Assembly (NCBI GenBank): GCA_024636345.1
Contig: JAGXHG010000032.1
Coordinates: 62,001-126,000 of the forward strand
DNA from: Desulfobulbaceae bacterium
Lineage (GTDB): Bacteria > Desulfobacterota > Desulfobulbia > Desulfobulbales > Desulfocapsaceae
Direction of reading: 5' to 3'
DNA: 64,000 nucleotides
Of this stretch, positions 10,340-20,303 are shown in pieces (position 1 is the stretch's first letter; each line of letters begins with the position of its first letter). Made by a program: the position numbers and the translations under genes. Under the pieces are notes generated by a model. It was not told the DNA's origin. It did not search any database and saw nothing but the letters and a program-made list of their open reading frames with translations.

Positions 10340-11710
10340 CTATTTCTCAAAGAGAGAATCAAGGGATTCTTCGGCCTTGGGACCGACTGCTTTCCCGGCG
10401 GGGGGATGCTCTTTTTCAGGTTCCGTCATTTTCTGCACTGCCGCCCGCAGGGTGCTTTCCGAATCGAGCATGAACTGGGCAGAAACTACGATGCTCTGGT
10501 TTTCAGCAAGCCCCTGTACCACCTGAACAAAGCCACCCTCACTCTGCAGCCCCAGTTGCACCAACCGCGGTTCAAATTTTCCGTTTCCAAGAGAAACGAA
10601 AACGCGCTGGTGTTCCCCGGAATTGAGTACTGCCTCCATGGGGATGGTGAGCACATTCTTGACAGCCTGCGTCTCAATGCGGACATTCACATACATGTTG
10701 GGCTTGAGTTCGAAGTCGGGGTTGTCCAGGTCAATCCTGGCCTTGACGGTCCTGGTTTTCGTCTCCACATAGGGGTAAATAGTGCTGATCCTCCCCTGCA
10801 CCGGCTCTTGCTGGTAGGGTAGCTGGATGCTTGCAGTCTGCCCTACTTTGAGCCAGGGCAGCTCATACTCATAGATGTCGGCATAAACCCAGACCTTGGA
10901 GATATCAGCGATCTGGAACAGCTCCATCCCCGCCTTGATAAACATGCCCTCATTGACCTTCTTCTGGGTCAGCACCCCGTCATACTGGGAATAGAGGGTG
11001 AGGCTCTTTTGGACCGTTCCTGTTTTCTCGAGGTTCTTGATCTGTGCCTCACTAATATCCCAGTAGCGCAAGCGTTTGTGAGATGATTCCAGCAGGCGTC
11101 CGGCGCCGGCAGAGATTTCCGGGACCTCGCTCTTGGCGAGAGCCGCCTTATTGCGCAGGGCAAGGAGAAACTCTTCCTGGGCCGTGACCAGTTCAGGGCT
11201 GTAGATTTCGAGCAGGGGCTGGCCTTTTTTGACATGGCTGCCGGTCTCATTGACATGAAGTTGTTCTATCCAGCCCTCGATCTTGGAGTTGATGGAATAT
11301 TGTCGCGCTTCCTCGTAGCCGACCACCCCGACGGTGCGTATAGTTCGGCTCATATCCCGGCGACTAACGGTGGAGAGACGCACTCCCATATTCTGCTGGG
11401 TCACCGGATCGATGGTGATGATCGCACCGGAGGAATCTTGCTCTCTGGATTGTGCCCCCTGGCCGGAACCCGCGTTCTTTATCGGGGTAAGGGTCATACC
11501 GCAGATAGGACAATTGCCCGGTTCATCCCGGATAATAAAGGGATGCATGCTGCAGGTGTATTGCTGGATCTCGGCCCTAGCTTCATCAGGACCTGCCGAA
11601 AGATGCAGGTGGGCATGTTCACCATCAGACAGAGAAAACGCAATCGGGCCGGTAAATAGCAGCAGGAGAGCGAGAGAGACGGTTAGGAAAAATTTGATTG
11701 TCCGCAGCAT
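10340..11710 (-). CDS. cusB: CusB-type periplasmic adaptor with N-terminal heavy-metal-binding domain
   Basis: YTCSMHPFIIRDEPGNCPICGMTLTPI; membrane fusion protein features. Confidence 0.92.
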   Translation of the reverse strand: MLRTIKFFLTVSLALLLLFTGPIAFSLSDGEHAHLHLSAGPDEARAEIQQYTCSMHPFIIRDEPGNCPICGMTLTPIKNAGSGQGAQSREQDSSGAIITIDPVTQQNMGVRLSTVSRRDMSRTIRTVGVVGYEEARQYSINSKIEGWIEQLHVNETGSHVKKGQPLLEIYSPELVTAQEEFLLALRNKAALAKSEVPEISAGAGRLLESSHKRLRYWDISEAQIKNLEKTGTVQKSLTLYSQYDGVLTQKKVNEGMFIKAGMELFQIADISKVWVYADIYEYELPWLKVGQTASIQLPYQQEPVQGRISTIYPYVETKTRTVKARIDLDNPDFELKPNMYVNVRIETQAVKNVLTIPMEAVLNSGEHQRVFVSLGNGKFEPRLVQLGLQSEGGFVQVVQGLAENQSIVVSAQFMLDSESTLRAAVQKMTEPEKEHPPAGKAVGPKAEESLDSLFEK

Positions 11711-11712
11711 GG

Positions 11713-13041
11713 TTATTCCTGCTCCTTGCCATGTCCTGGCATCTGACTGGCATTATGTTTTACCGGGGTGTTAAACCGCCCGGACTCCGCTTCCAGACGA
11801 GCTAGGCTGCGTTGCCCGTCGCTTACTGCCTTCTCGTACTGCAGCTCAAAGTTGTAGAGGGTCATCAGGTTGTCCAGAAGGCCAAAAAAGGGGACTTTGC
11901 CTACCTGATAACCATTGATCGCCGACTCCAGGGCCTGACCGGCCTGGGGAATGATACCATTCTTGTAGAGGGAGGCCTGATCATGGCTGGTCTGCACCTG
12001 ACTGTAGGCATCCTGAATGTTAAAGAGCACCTGGTTGCGGAAGTCGTCGTACTGGGCCAGGGACATGCGCACCCCCTCCTCGGCCTCGGATACGGCAGCA
12101 CTGCGTTTGTCCCGAAAGATCGGCAGGTTGACCGCCACCTCAATTCCTGCAAAGTCGGTACCGCTATCGGCCCGGTTCGGTTCCCGGAAGACGTAGGCCA
12201 GGCCGACCTTGAAGTCCGGCTTGTAGTCGAGCTGGGCCAGCTTGTGCTGGGCCTGATAGCGATCTATCAGGGAGCGGTAGGCCGCATACATGGGACGCAG
12301 GGTTTCGGACTTTTTCTGGAGATCCGCAAGGGGGATGTTGATGGCGGCAGGGGTCGGATCGGATACCTCATCAACCGCTGTGGCCAAGGGGCGGTTCACC
12401 AAGCGGTTGAGGGCAGCCAGACTGGTAACACGCTGCTGGCGGAGGCTGTAGAGGCGATCAAGCAGCTTGGCCCGCTCCACCTGCGCCTTGAGCACGTCCT
12501 GTTGCTGGCCTTTGCCCACCTCGTAGTTGGTCTCGGTCAAGCGGATAAAATCATCCAGCAGCTTCATGTTTTTCTCGGTGATGGCAACGGCCCGGCCGGC
12601 ATAGACCAAAGAGTAGTACGCCTCCTTGATCTGGCGGGTAAGTTGTAGTTGCTGCTCATCAAGAAGGGCTTGATACCACTTGGCCTGCAATTCGGCCACC
12701 TCGGTGCGGGCCGCGAGTTTTCCGGGAAAAGGGAGATCCTGAGAGAGCTTGACTACCTTGCCGCTCATGGCGTATTCGTTGCCGGCAAAGGTGTCCACCG
12801 GATAGTTGCTCAAGGACAAGGAGAGGGAGGGGTCGTTCAGGGAACCGGCCGGGATGATCTTGTTTTCATAGAGGTGCAGGCGGGATTCGGCCGCTTTCAG
12901 TTCGGGATTAGCGGAAAGGGCCGTGGCAATCAGCTCCTCCAGGACCGAGGAGGGAGGGTTATTTTCCTGCGCCGCAAGTACATACCCGGACATGGAGATG
13001 AAAAGAAGCAGAGCCATCAAAAAACGTATGGGCATATTCAT
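11713..13041 (-). CDS. TolC-family outer membrane efflux protein (CusC-like)
   Basis: 442 aa; ALSANPELKAAESRLHLYENKIIPAGSLNDPSLSLSLSNYP; adjacent to cusBA. Confidence 0.9.
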   Translation of the reverse strand: MNMPIRFLMALLLFISMSGYVLAAQENNPPSSVLEELIATALSANPELKAAESRLHLYENKIIPAGSLNDPSLSLSLSNYPVDTFAGNEYAMSGKVVKLSQDLPFPGKLAARTEVAELQAKWYQALLDEQQLQLTRQIKEAYYSLVYAGRAVAITEKNMKLLDDFIRLTETNYEVGKGQQQDVLKAQVERAKLLDRLYSLRQQRVTSLAALNRLVNRPLATAVDEVSDPTPAAINIPLADLQKKSETLRPMYAAYRSLIDRYQAQHKLAQLDYKPDFKVGLAYVFREPNRADSGTDFAGIEVAVNLPIFRDKRSAAVSEAEEGVRMSLAQYDDFRNQVLFNIQDAYSQVQTSHDQASLYKNGIIPQAGQALESAINGYQVGKVPFFGLLDNLMTLYNFELQYEKAVSDGQRSLARLEAESGRFNTPVKHNASQMPGHGKEQE

Positions 13042-13750
13042 TTCTATCTCCTTAAAAAGCCATGCTGTTCAGGTCAGAAAGTACGAAAAAAACATGCCTC
13101 GCATTTCAGTTCTATATATCAGTAAGTTATATGCTTATTTCCCATCTACAAATTTGTTAAGTGTAGAATTTTCTATAACAAAGAATATCTCCCAACATTC
13201 AATCCGTCAATGATAGGGGCAATCTTTTATTTAGAATTATCTAATGCTGACTATCTGAGGATTGATATCTTTTTTGCCTGCTCCAGCAGGATTTGAGCAC
13301 CAGGGATCATTCCATCCGTAGAGAGATACAACTCAGCATAAGAGAATGAGCACCCGACGAAATGGACCAAATCGATATAGACGATAAAAGAATTACCGGA
13401 ACACAGGCCCGCAAATAATTTGTAGTTATTCAGGATTGATCTGACATAATTTGGGAGAAAGATCCTAGCTAATCTGACACCTTGTTTATTTGATAATCAG
13501 GAAGAAGGTTAAGTTACCCGGTATTACTCGAAGTTAAATCTTGCCAAGGGACATCTTACTCCGCTGAAATTCTGTTTGAGTGAAAATCCATAGGAGGTAT
13601 ACGTTGACTTTTGGAAAATGAGATTTGCCGTTGGATATTTATCTGGATTCAAACGTCAGGAACTTAACAAATCAAGGTCACTTGCGCCGGCAAGATACTT
13701 GCCAGTAAAATCGCATTTTTTTGGCATTAAGTGTATCCAGCATAATCCAG

Positions 13751-14920
13751 TCATTCTATTTTCTCTGCAAGTTCCGGGTAATAGTTTTTAACGCATTTAT
13801 CGCAGATACCATGGCTGAATTGAGCGTCGGAATGACCAGCAATGTATTCTTCAAGTTGATGCCAGGAACCCTTATCGTCTCGAATCTCCTTACAGTGCAT
13901 ACATATAGGTATAATGCCTTTTAATGTTTTGATTTCTGCTAAAGCCTCTTGAATCTTTTGGTTTGAACTGTTCAATTCTAAGGTACGTTTTTCTACCATC
14001 TCTTCCAGGTGGTCCAATTGATAGCGGAGTTTGCTGGACATTGTGTTGAATGCAGAAGCCAATTCTCCAAACTCACGGCTGAGAGGTAAGGAGATTTCTT
14101 CCCCGAGGAGTGCTTCATCCTCGCTGATACTGAGAGCTTTGTCCTTCAGTTTTGTTATTGGCCCTAAAACAAAAAACCTGTAAATGAAATATTGGACAGC
14201 AAACATAATCATCAGGACGATTATGAATATCATAGATAGATGATTGGAAAATTGATCAGCCTTTGCATAAGCAGCAGACAATGGCACCCTGATTGAAATG
14301 GCAGAGATGACATCACCCATACTTCGGCTGAAGCTCCGCTCTGAGCCATAGACATCAACAAGATTTTTCGGTGCCTTATCCGGTGTACTATGGCATCGGA
14401 GGCATGTCTCACCCATAGCCTCTCCACGGCGCAAAGTGACATAATAATATATGTCATCCAGCTTGCGAACTAATGAACGGTATGTGAGCTCTGGATTTGT
14501 ATTCAATTCTTTAATAAATGCTTTTTCAAACTCATCTGCCTCATTTTCAGGGCTGCGAGCATTAATTGCGGCTTCCTTATAGTAATAGTCTTCATTATCC
14601 AAGGATTTAAAGTTTTTATCGATTTCTCTCACGGCAAAAGTAGATGACATCCAGGCTGGCTCAAAATAGCTTTTAGGCCGAAAGGGATCGGTAAGCTCAA
14701 AGACTTTGGGCTTAAGAGTGTGAGAAAAATAGGTATGAGTTGCTAGATTATGGTCTAAGATAAGTTGGGCCTTGGCCTCTGCCTCCAAAAGCGCCTGAGC
14801 TCTTTCCTGTGTTTTTACCTCATTGACTAGATAAATAGCTGCACTGGCAAAAACAATAACAAGACCCAAATTTAGATAAATTCCGACCCCCAGGATCTGT
14901 CGTTTTGTTGTTTTTGTCAT
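13751..14920 (-). CDS. DUF3365-HAMP sensor with one c-type heme motif and C-terminal Cys-rich module
   Basis: GEAMGETCLRCHSTPDKAPKNLVDVYGSERSFSRSMGDVISAISIRVPL; HAMP; IPICMHCKEIRDDKGSWHQLEEYIAGHSDAQFSHGICDKCV. Confidence 0.8.
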   Translation of the reverse strand: MTKTTKRQILGVGIYLNLGLVIVFASAAIYLVNEVKTQERAQALLEAEAKAQLILDHNLATHTYFSHTLKPKVFELTDPFRPKSYFEPAWMSSTFAVREIDKNFKSLDNEDYYYKEAAINARSPENEADEFEKAFIKELNTNPELTYRSLVRKLDDIYYYVTLRRGEAMGETCLRCHSTPDKAPKNLVDVYGSERSFSRSMGDVISAISIRVPLSAAYAKADQFSNHLSMIFIIVLMIMFAVQYFIYRFFVLGPITKLKDKALSISEDEALLGEEISLPLSREFGELASAFNTMSSKLRYQLDHLEEMVEKRTLELNSSNQKIQEALAEIKTLKGIIPICMHCKEIRDDKGSWHQLEEYIAGHSDAQFSHGICDKCVKNYYPELAEKIE

Positions 14921-15127
14921 AGTTTAAATTAGTTACTTGATAAGGAAACATGAGTTTTAAGATGAAATGATACGGTTACAACCAAATCTAATCATATGAA
15001 TGATCTTATAGTCTTGCTCTACCAGAGTCAATATCTTCCAAACATGTTGACTCTGGTTCTGACTCACAAAATTAAGATTGCCATATCGAATATCTGATTT
15101 TAACCAACTGCTCTCGGGTTGAGATGT

Positions 15128-15193
15128 CTACTGTGAATGTCAGGTTAGTGAGGGGCTTTCGCTCTATCTGTCAGATCCGACCTAAGCTTCTGC
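15128..15193 (-). repeat. dispersed repeat, copy A, immediately downstream of modC
   Basis: Reverse complement gcagaagcttaggtcggatctgacagatagagcgaaagcccctcactaacctgacattcacagtag aligns with 54454-54523. Confidence 0.75.
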
Positions 15194-15199
15194 AAAAAA

Positions 15200-15967
15200 T
15201 TATTCAGCCAGGGCCTGCTCCTGTTCCCATTTTGCCCGCCAACAAACCTTCTGACGCCAGGTATTTGCCAGTGCAGGTTCAGGCTGCTGTTTTCTCCGGT
15301 CGACCTCCTTGACCCCCCCATTTTCAAAGACCACAAGGGTATCGGCAAAGACCTCCACGTCGGCAGGATCGTGGGTGATGACCACCAGGGGCACAGCAAA
15401 TTTCTGACGGATCTCAAGGAGTTCCATACGCATCCGGTGGCGGAGCATGGAATCGAGGGCAGAGAAGGGCTCGTCCAGCAGGAGAATGGAAGGTTTCTTG
15501 ATGAGAGCCCGGGCCAGGGCCACCCGCTGCCTCTGCCCCCCGGACAGCTCGCTCGGAAAGCTTTCGGCCAGGTGGGTAATCTCAAAGGCCGCCATTATTT
15601 CTTCGACTTCGTGGTGCTGCCCAGGCAACAAGGCGAAATACCACGTCTTCTTCAGGGGATAGGCGATGTTCTCCCGGACGGTCAGATGCGGGAACAGGGC
15701 ATAATCCTGAAAGAGATAGCCGATATTGCGTTCCCTGGTCGGCAGATCAATCCCTTGGCTGTTATCAAACAAGACCTCGCCTCCCACCACAATCCTGCCG
15801 CTGTCAGGCCTGACCAAGCCGGCAATGGCCTGAATAGTGAGACTTTTACCCGAACCGGAGGCCCCGAAGATCACGGTCAGGTCATCCTGAGAGGAGAATG
15901 ATGCCTCCAGTTCAAAGCGCCTGGCACCAGAGCGCAGTGTTTTGCGGATATCAACCTCAAGCCTCAT
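15200..15967 (-). CDS. modC: molybdate ABC transporter ATP-binding protein
   Basis: FGASGSGKS Walker A, LSGGQRQRVALARALIKKPSILLLDEPFSALD; operon with modB/modA. Confidence 0.92.
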   Translation of the reverse strand: MRLEVDIRKTLRSGARRFELEASFSSQDDLTVIFGASGSGKSLTIQAIAGLVRPDSGRIVVGGEVLFDNSQGIDLPTRERNIGYLFQDYALFPHLTVRENIAYPLKKTWYFALLPGQHHEVEEIMAAFEITHLAESFPSELSGGQRQRVALARALIKKPSILLLDEPFSALDSMLRHRMRMELLEIRQKFAVPLVVITHDPADVEVFADTLVVFENGGVKEVDRRKQQPEPALANTWRQKVCWRAKWEQEQALAE

Positions 15968-16638
15968 TGCCTTGTCCCTCCTTGCCGCCTTGCCGCCAGC
16001 TTATTGGTCATAACCAGGATGGTGACGCAGACCACGGACATGATAGCCACCAGTGTGTTCGCCAGTCTATAATCCCCGACCTGCACGGCGTCAAAGACTG
16101 CCATGGCTGCAGTCTGAGTCCGGCCCTGAATATTACCCGCCACCATCAGGGTCGCCCCGAAATCACCCATGGCCCGGGCAAAGGCAAGCATGGTTCCCGC
16201 CACCAGACCGCGGGCAGCCAGCGGCAGCGTTATCCTGAAAAATACCTGCATCTCATTATCACCCAGGATACGGGCGGCCTTTTCATATTCAGTATCAACC
16301 CCTTCAAAGGCGGCCCGCGCCGACTTGAAGAGCAAGGGGAAGGCCACCACCGTGGCGGCCAGGACTGCTCCCTGCCAGGTAAACATCAGAGTGATGCCCA
16401 GATGCTCATTCAGCCAGCCGCCCAACCACCCATTACGGCCCCAGACCACTATGAGATAGTAACCCAGGACGGTGGGCGGCATGACCAAAGGCAAGGTGAG
16501 GATGGCATCGAGCAGATCCCGGCCCCAAAAGCTAAAGCGGGCTGTGATCCAGGCAAAGGCCACGGCAAAGCCAAAGGCGAACAGAGTCGCAAAACAGGCA
16601 ATGCGCAGGGTGAGCCATAAGGGGGAAAGATCGGGCAT
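15964..16638 (-). CDS. modB: molybdate ABC transporter permease
   Basis: 224 aa; FARAMGDFGATLMVAGNIQGRTQTAAMAVFDAV EAA-loop. Confidence 0.93.
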   Translation of the reverse strand: MPDLSPLWLTLRIACFATLFAFGFAVAFAWITARFSFWGRDLLDAILTLPLVMPPTVLGYYLIVVWGRNGWLGGWLNEHLGITLMFTWQGAVLAATVVAFPLLFKSARAAFEGVDTEYEKAARILGDNEMQVFFRITLPLAARGLVAGTMLAFARAMGDFGATLMVAGNIQGRTQTAAMAVFDAVQVGDYRLANTLVAIMSVVCVTILVMTNKLAARRQGGTRQ

Positions 16639-16685
16639 GATTGATTAGATGAAAAAAGTTTTTAAACTGCTTACGGCTGTGTGAG

Positions 16686-17447
16686 TTATATTTTTTTAAA
16701 ACTATATTTTACAAAAATGGCCTGTGCCTCTGCACCTTGCAGATAGTCGATAAAGGCCAGGGCCCCTTCCTGCTTCATGCTTCCCGTAACAACGGCCACC
16801 GGATAGACAATGGATGTGACAGTTGGGATTTCGGTCACAACCCGTACCCTCTCTTTTGCAACCGCAGCATCGCTTCCAAAAACAAAAGCCGCCTCAACCT
16901 CTCCCCGCATTACATACTCAAGGGCCTGTTTCACCGAGATCCCCATCACGCATTTGGGAGCAAGCGCCCCCCAAACTCCCTGCTTTTCAAGGGCTGCCTT
17001 TGTGTATCTGCCGGCTGGCACTGATGAAGGATTGCCCATACTTATTTTTTGAACCTGGGCGGACTGCAGATCAGCAAGTCCTTTCACCCCTTTCATATTC
17101 TCCGGAGTGATTAGCACTAAGGAGTTCCCGACAAAATTGGTTCTACTTACCGGCAGGACAAAACTACCTTTTTCCGCTTTATCCATGGATTGTTGATCGG
17201 CAGAGGCAAAGATATCTACAGGGGCCCCCTGCTCTATCTGTTGCAGAAGCGAACCGGTGGCGGCAAAGTTGAAGCGGACCGTTACACCCGGATTTTTTTC
17301 CTCATACACCTTCCCAATCTCCTTGAATGAATCAGTAAGACTGCTGGCCGCAGAAACGAGAAGCTCAATTTCGGCGATGGCACAACCTGGCCTCAAGAAA
17401 AGGGCTGTCAATGACACCAACAACCCCATAAAGATTTTCACAGGCAT
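16686..17447 (-). CDS. modA: molybdate ABC transporter substrate-binding protein
   Basis: IELLVSAASSLTDSFKEIGKVYEEKNPGVTVRFNFAATGSLLQQIEQGAPVDIFASADQ; start MPVKIFMG with GGAGG. Confidence 0.94.
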   Translation of the reverse strand: MPVKIFMGLLVSLTALFLRPGCAIAEIELLVSAASSLTDSFKEIGKVYEEKNPGVTVRFNFAATGSLLQQIEQGAPVDIFASADQQSMDKAEKGSFVLPVSRTNFVGNSLVLITPENMKGVKGLADLQSAQVQKISMGNPSSVPAGRYTKAALEKQGVWGALAPKCVMGISVKQALEYVMRGEVEAAFVFGSDAAVAKERVRVVTEIPTVTSIVYPVAVVTGSMKQEGALAFIDYLQGAEAQAIFVKYSFKKI

Positions 17448-17469
17448 TGTATTTCCTCCCTTTTTGAAA

Positions 17470-17868
17470 TTATAAACAGAAAATATTTTCTTCACTTAAA
17501 GTCTCCTCAAGTTGTACGGTCATCTCCTGCAAAATCTCCTGAAAGCGCCCATGATAGTGCCAAAAGATAGCAATAGCCTTCTCCCCTGCCGGCGTGAGCG
17601 TGGCCCCGCCGCCACTCTTGCCGCCTCGGGTGGTTTCCACCAGCCTGCATCCCGCCTGGCGATTCATGGAGCCAAGAAGATCCCAGGCATGTTTGTAGGA
17701 CATCTCCATGGACTTGGCCGCCTGAGAGAGAGAGCCGTGCTCTTTGATTCGTTCCAGCAAGACTACCCGGCCATGGCCAAGAAAGGTGCCATCAGGCCCC
17801 TCCAGCCAGATCCTGCCCCGCCACTGCAGGCCAGATTTCACCTTATTTTGTGTCATATTTTTTTTCAT
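17470..17868 (-). CDS. modE: ModE-type molybdate regulator, DNA-binding domain only
   Basis: LERIKEHGSLSQAAKSMEMSYKHAWDLLGSMNRQAGCRLVETTRGGKSGGGATLT. Confidence 0.88.
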   Translation of the reverse strand: MKKNMTQNKVKSGLQWRGRIWLEGPDGTFLGHGRVVLLERIKEHGSLSQAAKSMEMSYKHAWDLLGSMNRQAGCRLVETTRGGKSGGGATLTPAGEKAIAIFWHYHGRFQEILQEMTVQLEETLSEENIFCL

Positions 17869-17870
17869 TT

Positions 17871-17894
17871 CGTTATATTTACCAAAATATAACG
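17871..17894. promoter_or_regulatory. ModE box upstream of modE
   Basis: CGTTATATTT-ACCA-AAATATAACG, perfect 10-bp inverted repeat; matches the E. coli ModE pattern (TCGNTATATA...TATATAACGA). Confidence 0.85.
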
Positions 17895-17916
17895 GTTACG
17901 CAAGACCTTTTTTGCA

Positions 17917-17965
17917 TAAAAAAAGCCCGTCTATCTTAAGCGGGAAGAAAACAAGACAGACGGGC
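17917..17965 (-). terminator. intrinsic terminator of the porin gene
   Basis: Minus-strand GCCCGTCTGTCTT-loop-AAGATAGACGGGC followed by TTTTTTT. Confidence 0.85.
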
Positions 17966-17997
17966 CGAACAGGGGAAAGATTGGGGAAACGCCCCTG

Positions 17998-18789
17998 TTA
18001 AAACGCCATGCTCACGGACACCCCGCCATAGATAAAGTTGTCGTCATTCCCATCCTTGCTGCTTGCCTTCATGAGGTCTTGGGCATCATTGCTCAGGGCA
18101 AAGATATAGCTGAGCTTCGGATTGATGGTGATGTAAGTGCTCACCGGTACGGTGGCACCCACCGACAACACTCCGTCATGGAAATTGCTGTAGGCATCAT
18201 TAGCGTCATTTGGGTCGGCATAGGTTGAGGCATCATCCGCGGTGAGGTAACTCACTTGAGCGCCTAAATCCAGGGTGATATCTCCCTGCACAGGAATAGA
18301 ATGGGAAATCCCGAGGGTCGTATACCAGCCCTGATAGGAATCAACGTCACGATACACGGTCAGGGTCGGCGTCAAGAGGGTGTTCAGGCCAGCGCTTGCG
18401 AAAAATTCCTGAGAATCATCAACCCCATCAAGGGCGTAGTAAATATAGCCAACGGAAAAGGCTGCGGGACCCATTTCCCAACCGTAGGCCAGGGTCATAT
18501 CGGTCTCATTCCAATTGTTAGACTCATCCGTTGTGGAGGAGTACGGATCGGTATCGAGATTTCCCCAAAGGTTTGCAGAAAAACCCTTATAGGCAACGGT
18601 CATGGACGGCTGCAGCACAATACTGTCCTTGCTCAACTCAAATCCACGCCAGATATACTGACTGTATGCCCCAACGGTCAGATCCGCCGTGGGTTTGTCT
18701 TCCTCGGCATAGGCCATCCCCGAAAACATGGAAAGACATACCCCAGTAGCTGCAACCCCGGCCAATAACTTTCTCGCAACTTCACTCAT
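17998..18789 (-). CDS. TorF-like putative outer-membrane beta-barrel porin
   Basis: Signal peptide; ADLTVGAYSQYIWRGFELSKDSIVLQPSMTVAYKGFSANLWGNLDTD; C-terminal aromatic (VSMAF). Confidence 0.75.
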   Translation of the reverse strand: MSEVARKLLAGVAATGVCLSMFSGMAYAEEDKPTADLTVGAYSQYIWRGFELSKDSIVLQPSMTVAYKGFSANLWGNLDTDPYSSTTDESNNWNETDMTLAYGWEMGPAAFSVGYIYYALDGVDDSQEFFASAGLNTLLTPTLTVYRDVDSYQGWYTTLGISHSIPVQGDITLDLGAQVSYLTADDASTYADPNDANDAYSNFHDGVLSVGATVPVSTYITINPKLSYIFALSNDAQDLMKASSKDGNDDNFIYGGVSVSMAF

Positions 18790-18865
18790 CTCCTCTCTCC
18801 TTTTCTATAAAATTATGCAATTATCTGCAAAGGCCAAAAGGCCTTCTTCTGTATACTTCAGTATG

Positions 18866-18881
18866 AGCAAATTTCATGCCA
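18866..18881 (-). promoter_or_regulatory. sigma54 -24/-12 promoter upstream of the porin gene
   Basis: Minus strand TGGCAT-GAAAT-TTGCT. Confidence 0.7.
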
Positions 18882-19454
18882 ACAATAAAAAAACTACACA
18901 CGCAGCATAACGTATTAAAATTACGTGAATAAACAAGATCAGTCGCCATTGTTAATAATTACATTTTTGTACTTATTAACGAAAGTTAAATAACAAAGTT
19001 GTCAAATGACACGCCCCCGCCGAGTGACGAGTTTTCATTTTTTTACTGACAACCAGCACCAGACCTAACGCGTACACCCTGGCACAAAATTTTAAGCCTG
19101 AACGCACTGACCGACAAACTCATTTCTCATTTTATTGAGAGCGAGGATCTCAAGGATTTCCTCATGGGCCAGGGAGTAATTGTACGTACCAATATCACAG
19201 ATCCACTGCAGGGCATCACGGATATCCCCAGCTTAGCACGGAGGAGGCCGTGCATGAGGCATATTCACAGCCAAATCGCCGCAACTCCCGCGATAGTCAA
19301 TGATCACTTCTTAATAGCTGCTGGAAAAAATCTCGGAAGTGAAGCTTTTTACGCCTCATAGCAGCAATCGCTGCGCAGGAGAGGAGAGGTGCTTCTCGCC
19401 ACCTTTGGGATAGTGGCGCCAATCGGTTATCATCTTGGAGTATGATAACTTTCC

Positions 19455-19498
19455 TTACAAAAAAGACAAGCTGACGGTAGTAGTACGCCGTCAGCTTG
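19455..19498 (-). terminator. intrinsic terminator at the end of the nif operon
   Basis: Minus strand CAAGCTGACGG-N10-CCGTCAGCTTG then TCTTTTTTG. Confidence 0.85.
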
Positions 19499-19505
19499 CA
19501 CATTA

Positions 19506-19748
19506 CTACTCCTTAGGACTATATGTCCTGATCGTTTCGATGCTGCTCCAATCATAATAGGTGTTGATGTTTGTGCCGTCCGAGCCCCCTTCCGATATGC
19601 GAACAAATTCTCCCAAAAAGATCACGGCAGACTCATACATCTTTCCCTCGTTGATCTGCAGGGTAACTCCCTTGCGTAGTTTCCTCGATAGTGTTCCATG
19701 GACCGGCATTGAGGCATATTCAAATATCTTTTCCCAAGTCTGTTTCAT
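19506..19748 (-). CDS. uncharacterized 80-aa protein, last gene of the nif operon
   Basis: MKQTWEKIFEYASMPVHGTLSRKLRKGVTLQINEGKMYESAVIFLGEFVRISEGGSDGTNINTYYDWSSIETIRTYSPKE. Confidence 0.65.
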   Translation of the reverse strand: MKQTWEKIFEYASMPVHGTLSRKLRKGVTLQINEGKMYESAVIFLGEFVRISEGGSDGTNINTYYDWSSIETIRTYSPKE

Positions 19749-19789
19749 CCTTCGATTCTCCTTTTGTTGTAGTGTTTCAATTGATTATC

Positions 19790-20251
19790 TCATTGCCGCA
19801 TAGAGGTCCGCAGACAGATGAGCTCCGTAGTCTGCCAACCCAGGCTCCGATAGAAGTCAAGGGCCGGGGTATTGTTGCGGTCGGCCAGGAGTTGCAGGCG
19901 CGACACCTTCTCTACCTTGGCCCAGTCGCTGATCGCTTCCATCAGCAGGTGGCCCACGCCGCGCCCGCGCCATTGTTCGTGGACAACCACATCTTCAACT
20001 AGCAGGGACAGGCCGCCCACAGCCGTGGAGACAAGCAACTGACCGGAACACATACCGACCACCTGGCCTTCAGCCTCGGCAACCAGGACACAGCCTCGTT
20101 CGTTATCAAGCATCAGGGCAAGGCCCCGCCGCTGTCTCGACTCATCGAAAATGAAATCCTCTTCGATTGCAAAAAGTGCTGCCAGTAAATAAATCAGGCT
20201 GTCAAGGTCAGCAGGTTCTGCGGTGCGTATGCTCGCCTTTACGTCGTACAT
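19790..20251 (-). CDS. GNAT-family acetyltransferase
   Basis: LVEDVVVHEQWRGRGVGHLLMEAISDWAKVEKVSRLQLLADRNNTPALDFYRSLGW. Confidence 0.9.
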   Translation of the reverse strand: MYDVKASIRTAEPADLDSLIYLLAALFAIEEDFIFDESRQRRGLALMLDNERGCVLVAEAEGQVVGMCSGQLLVSTAVGGLSLLVEDVVVHEQWRGRGVGHLLMEAISDWAKVEKVSRLQLLADRNNTPALDFYRSLGWQTTELICLRTSMRQ

Positions 20252-20303
20252 GGATCCTCTTTGCTGTTAGAATCAGGTCATGTGGCAAAATTCATAAACT
20301 AAA

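Noticed and set aside
11812-12648. 278-aa plus-strand ORF antisense to the TolC-like gene
   Set aside because: Overlaps a confident CDS; no recognisable domain
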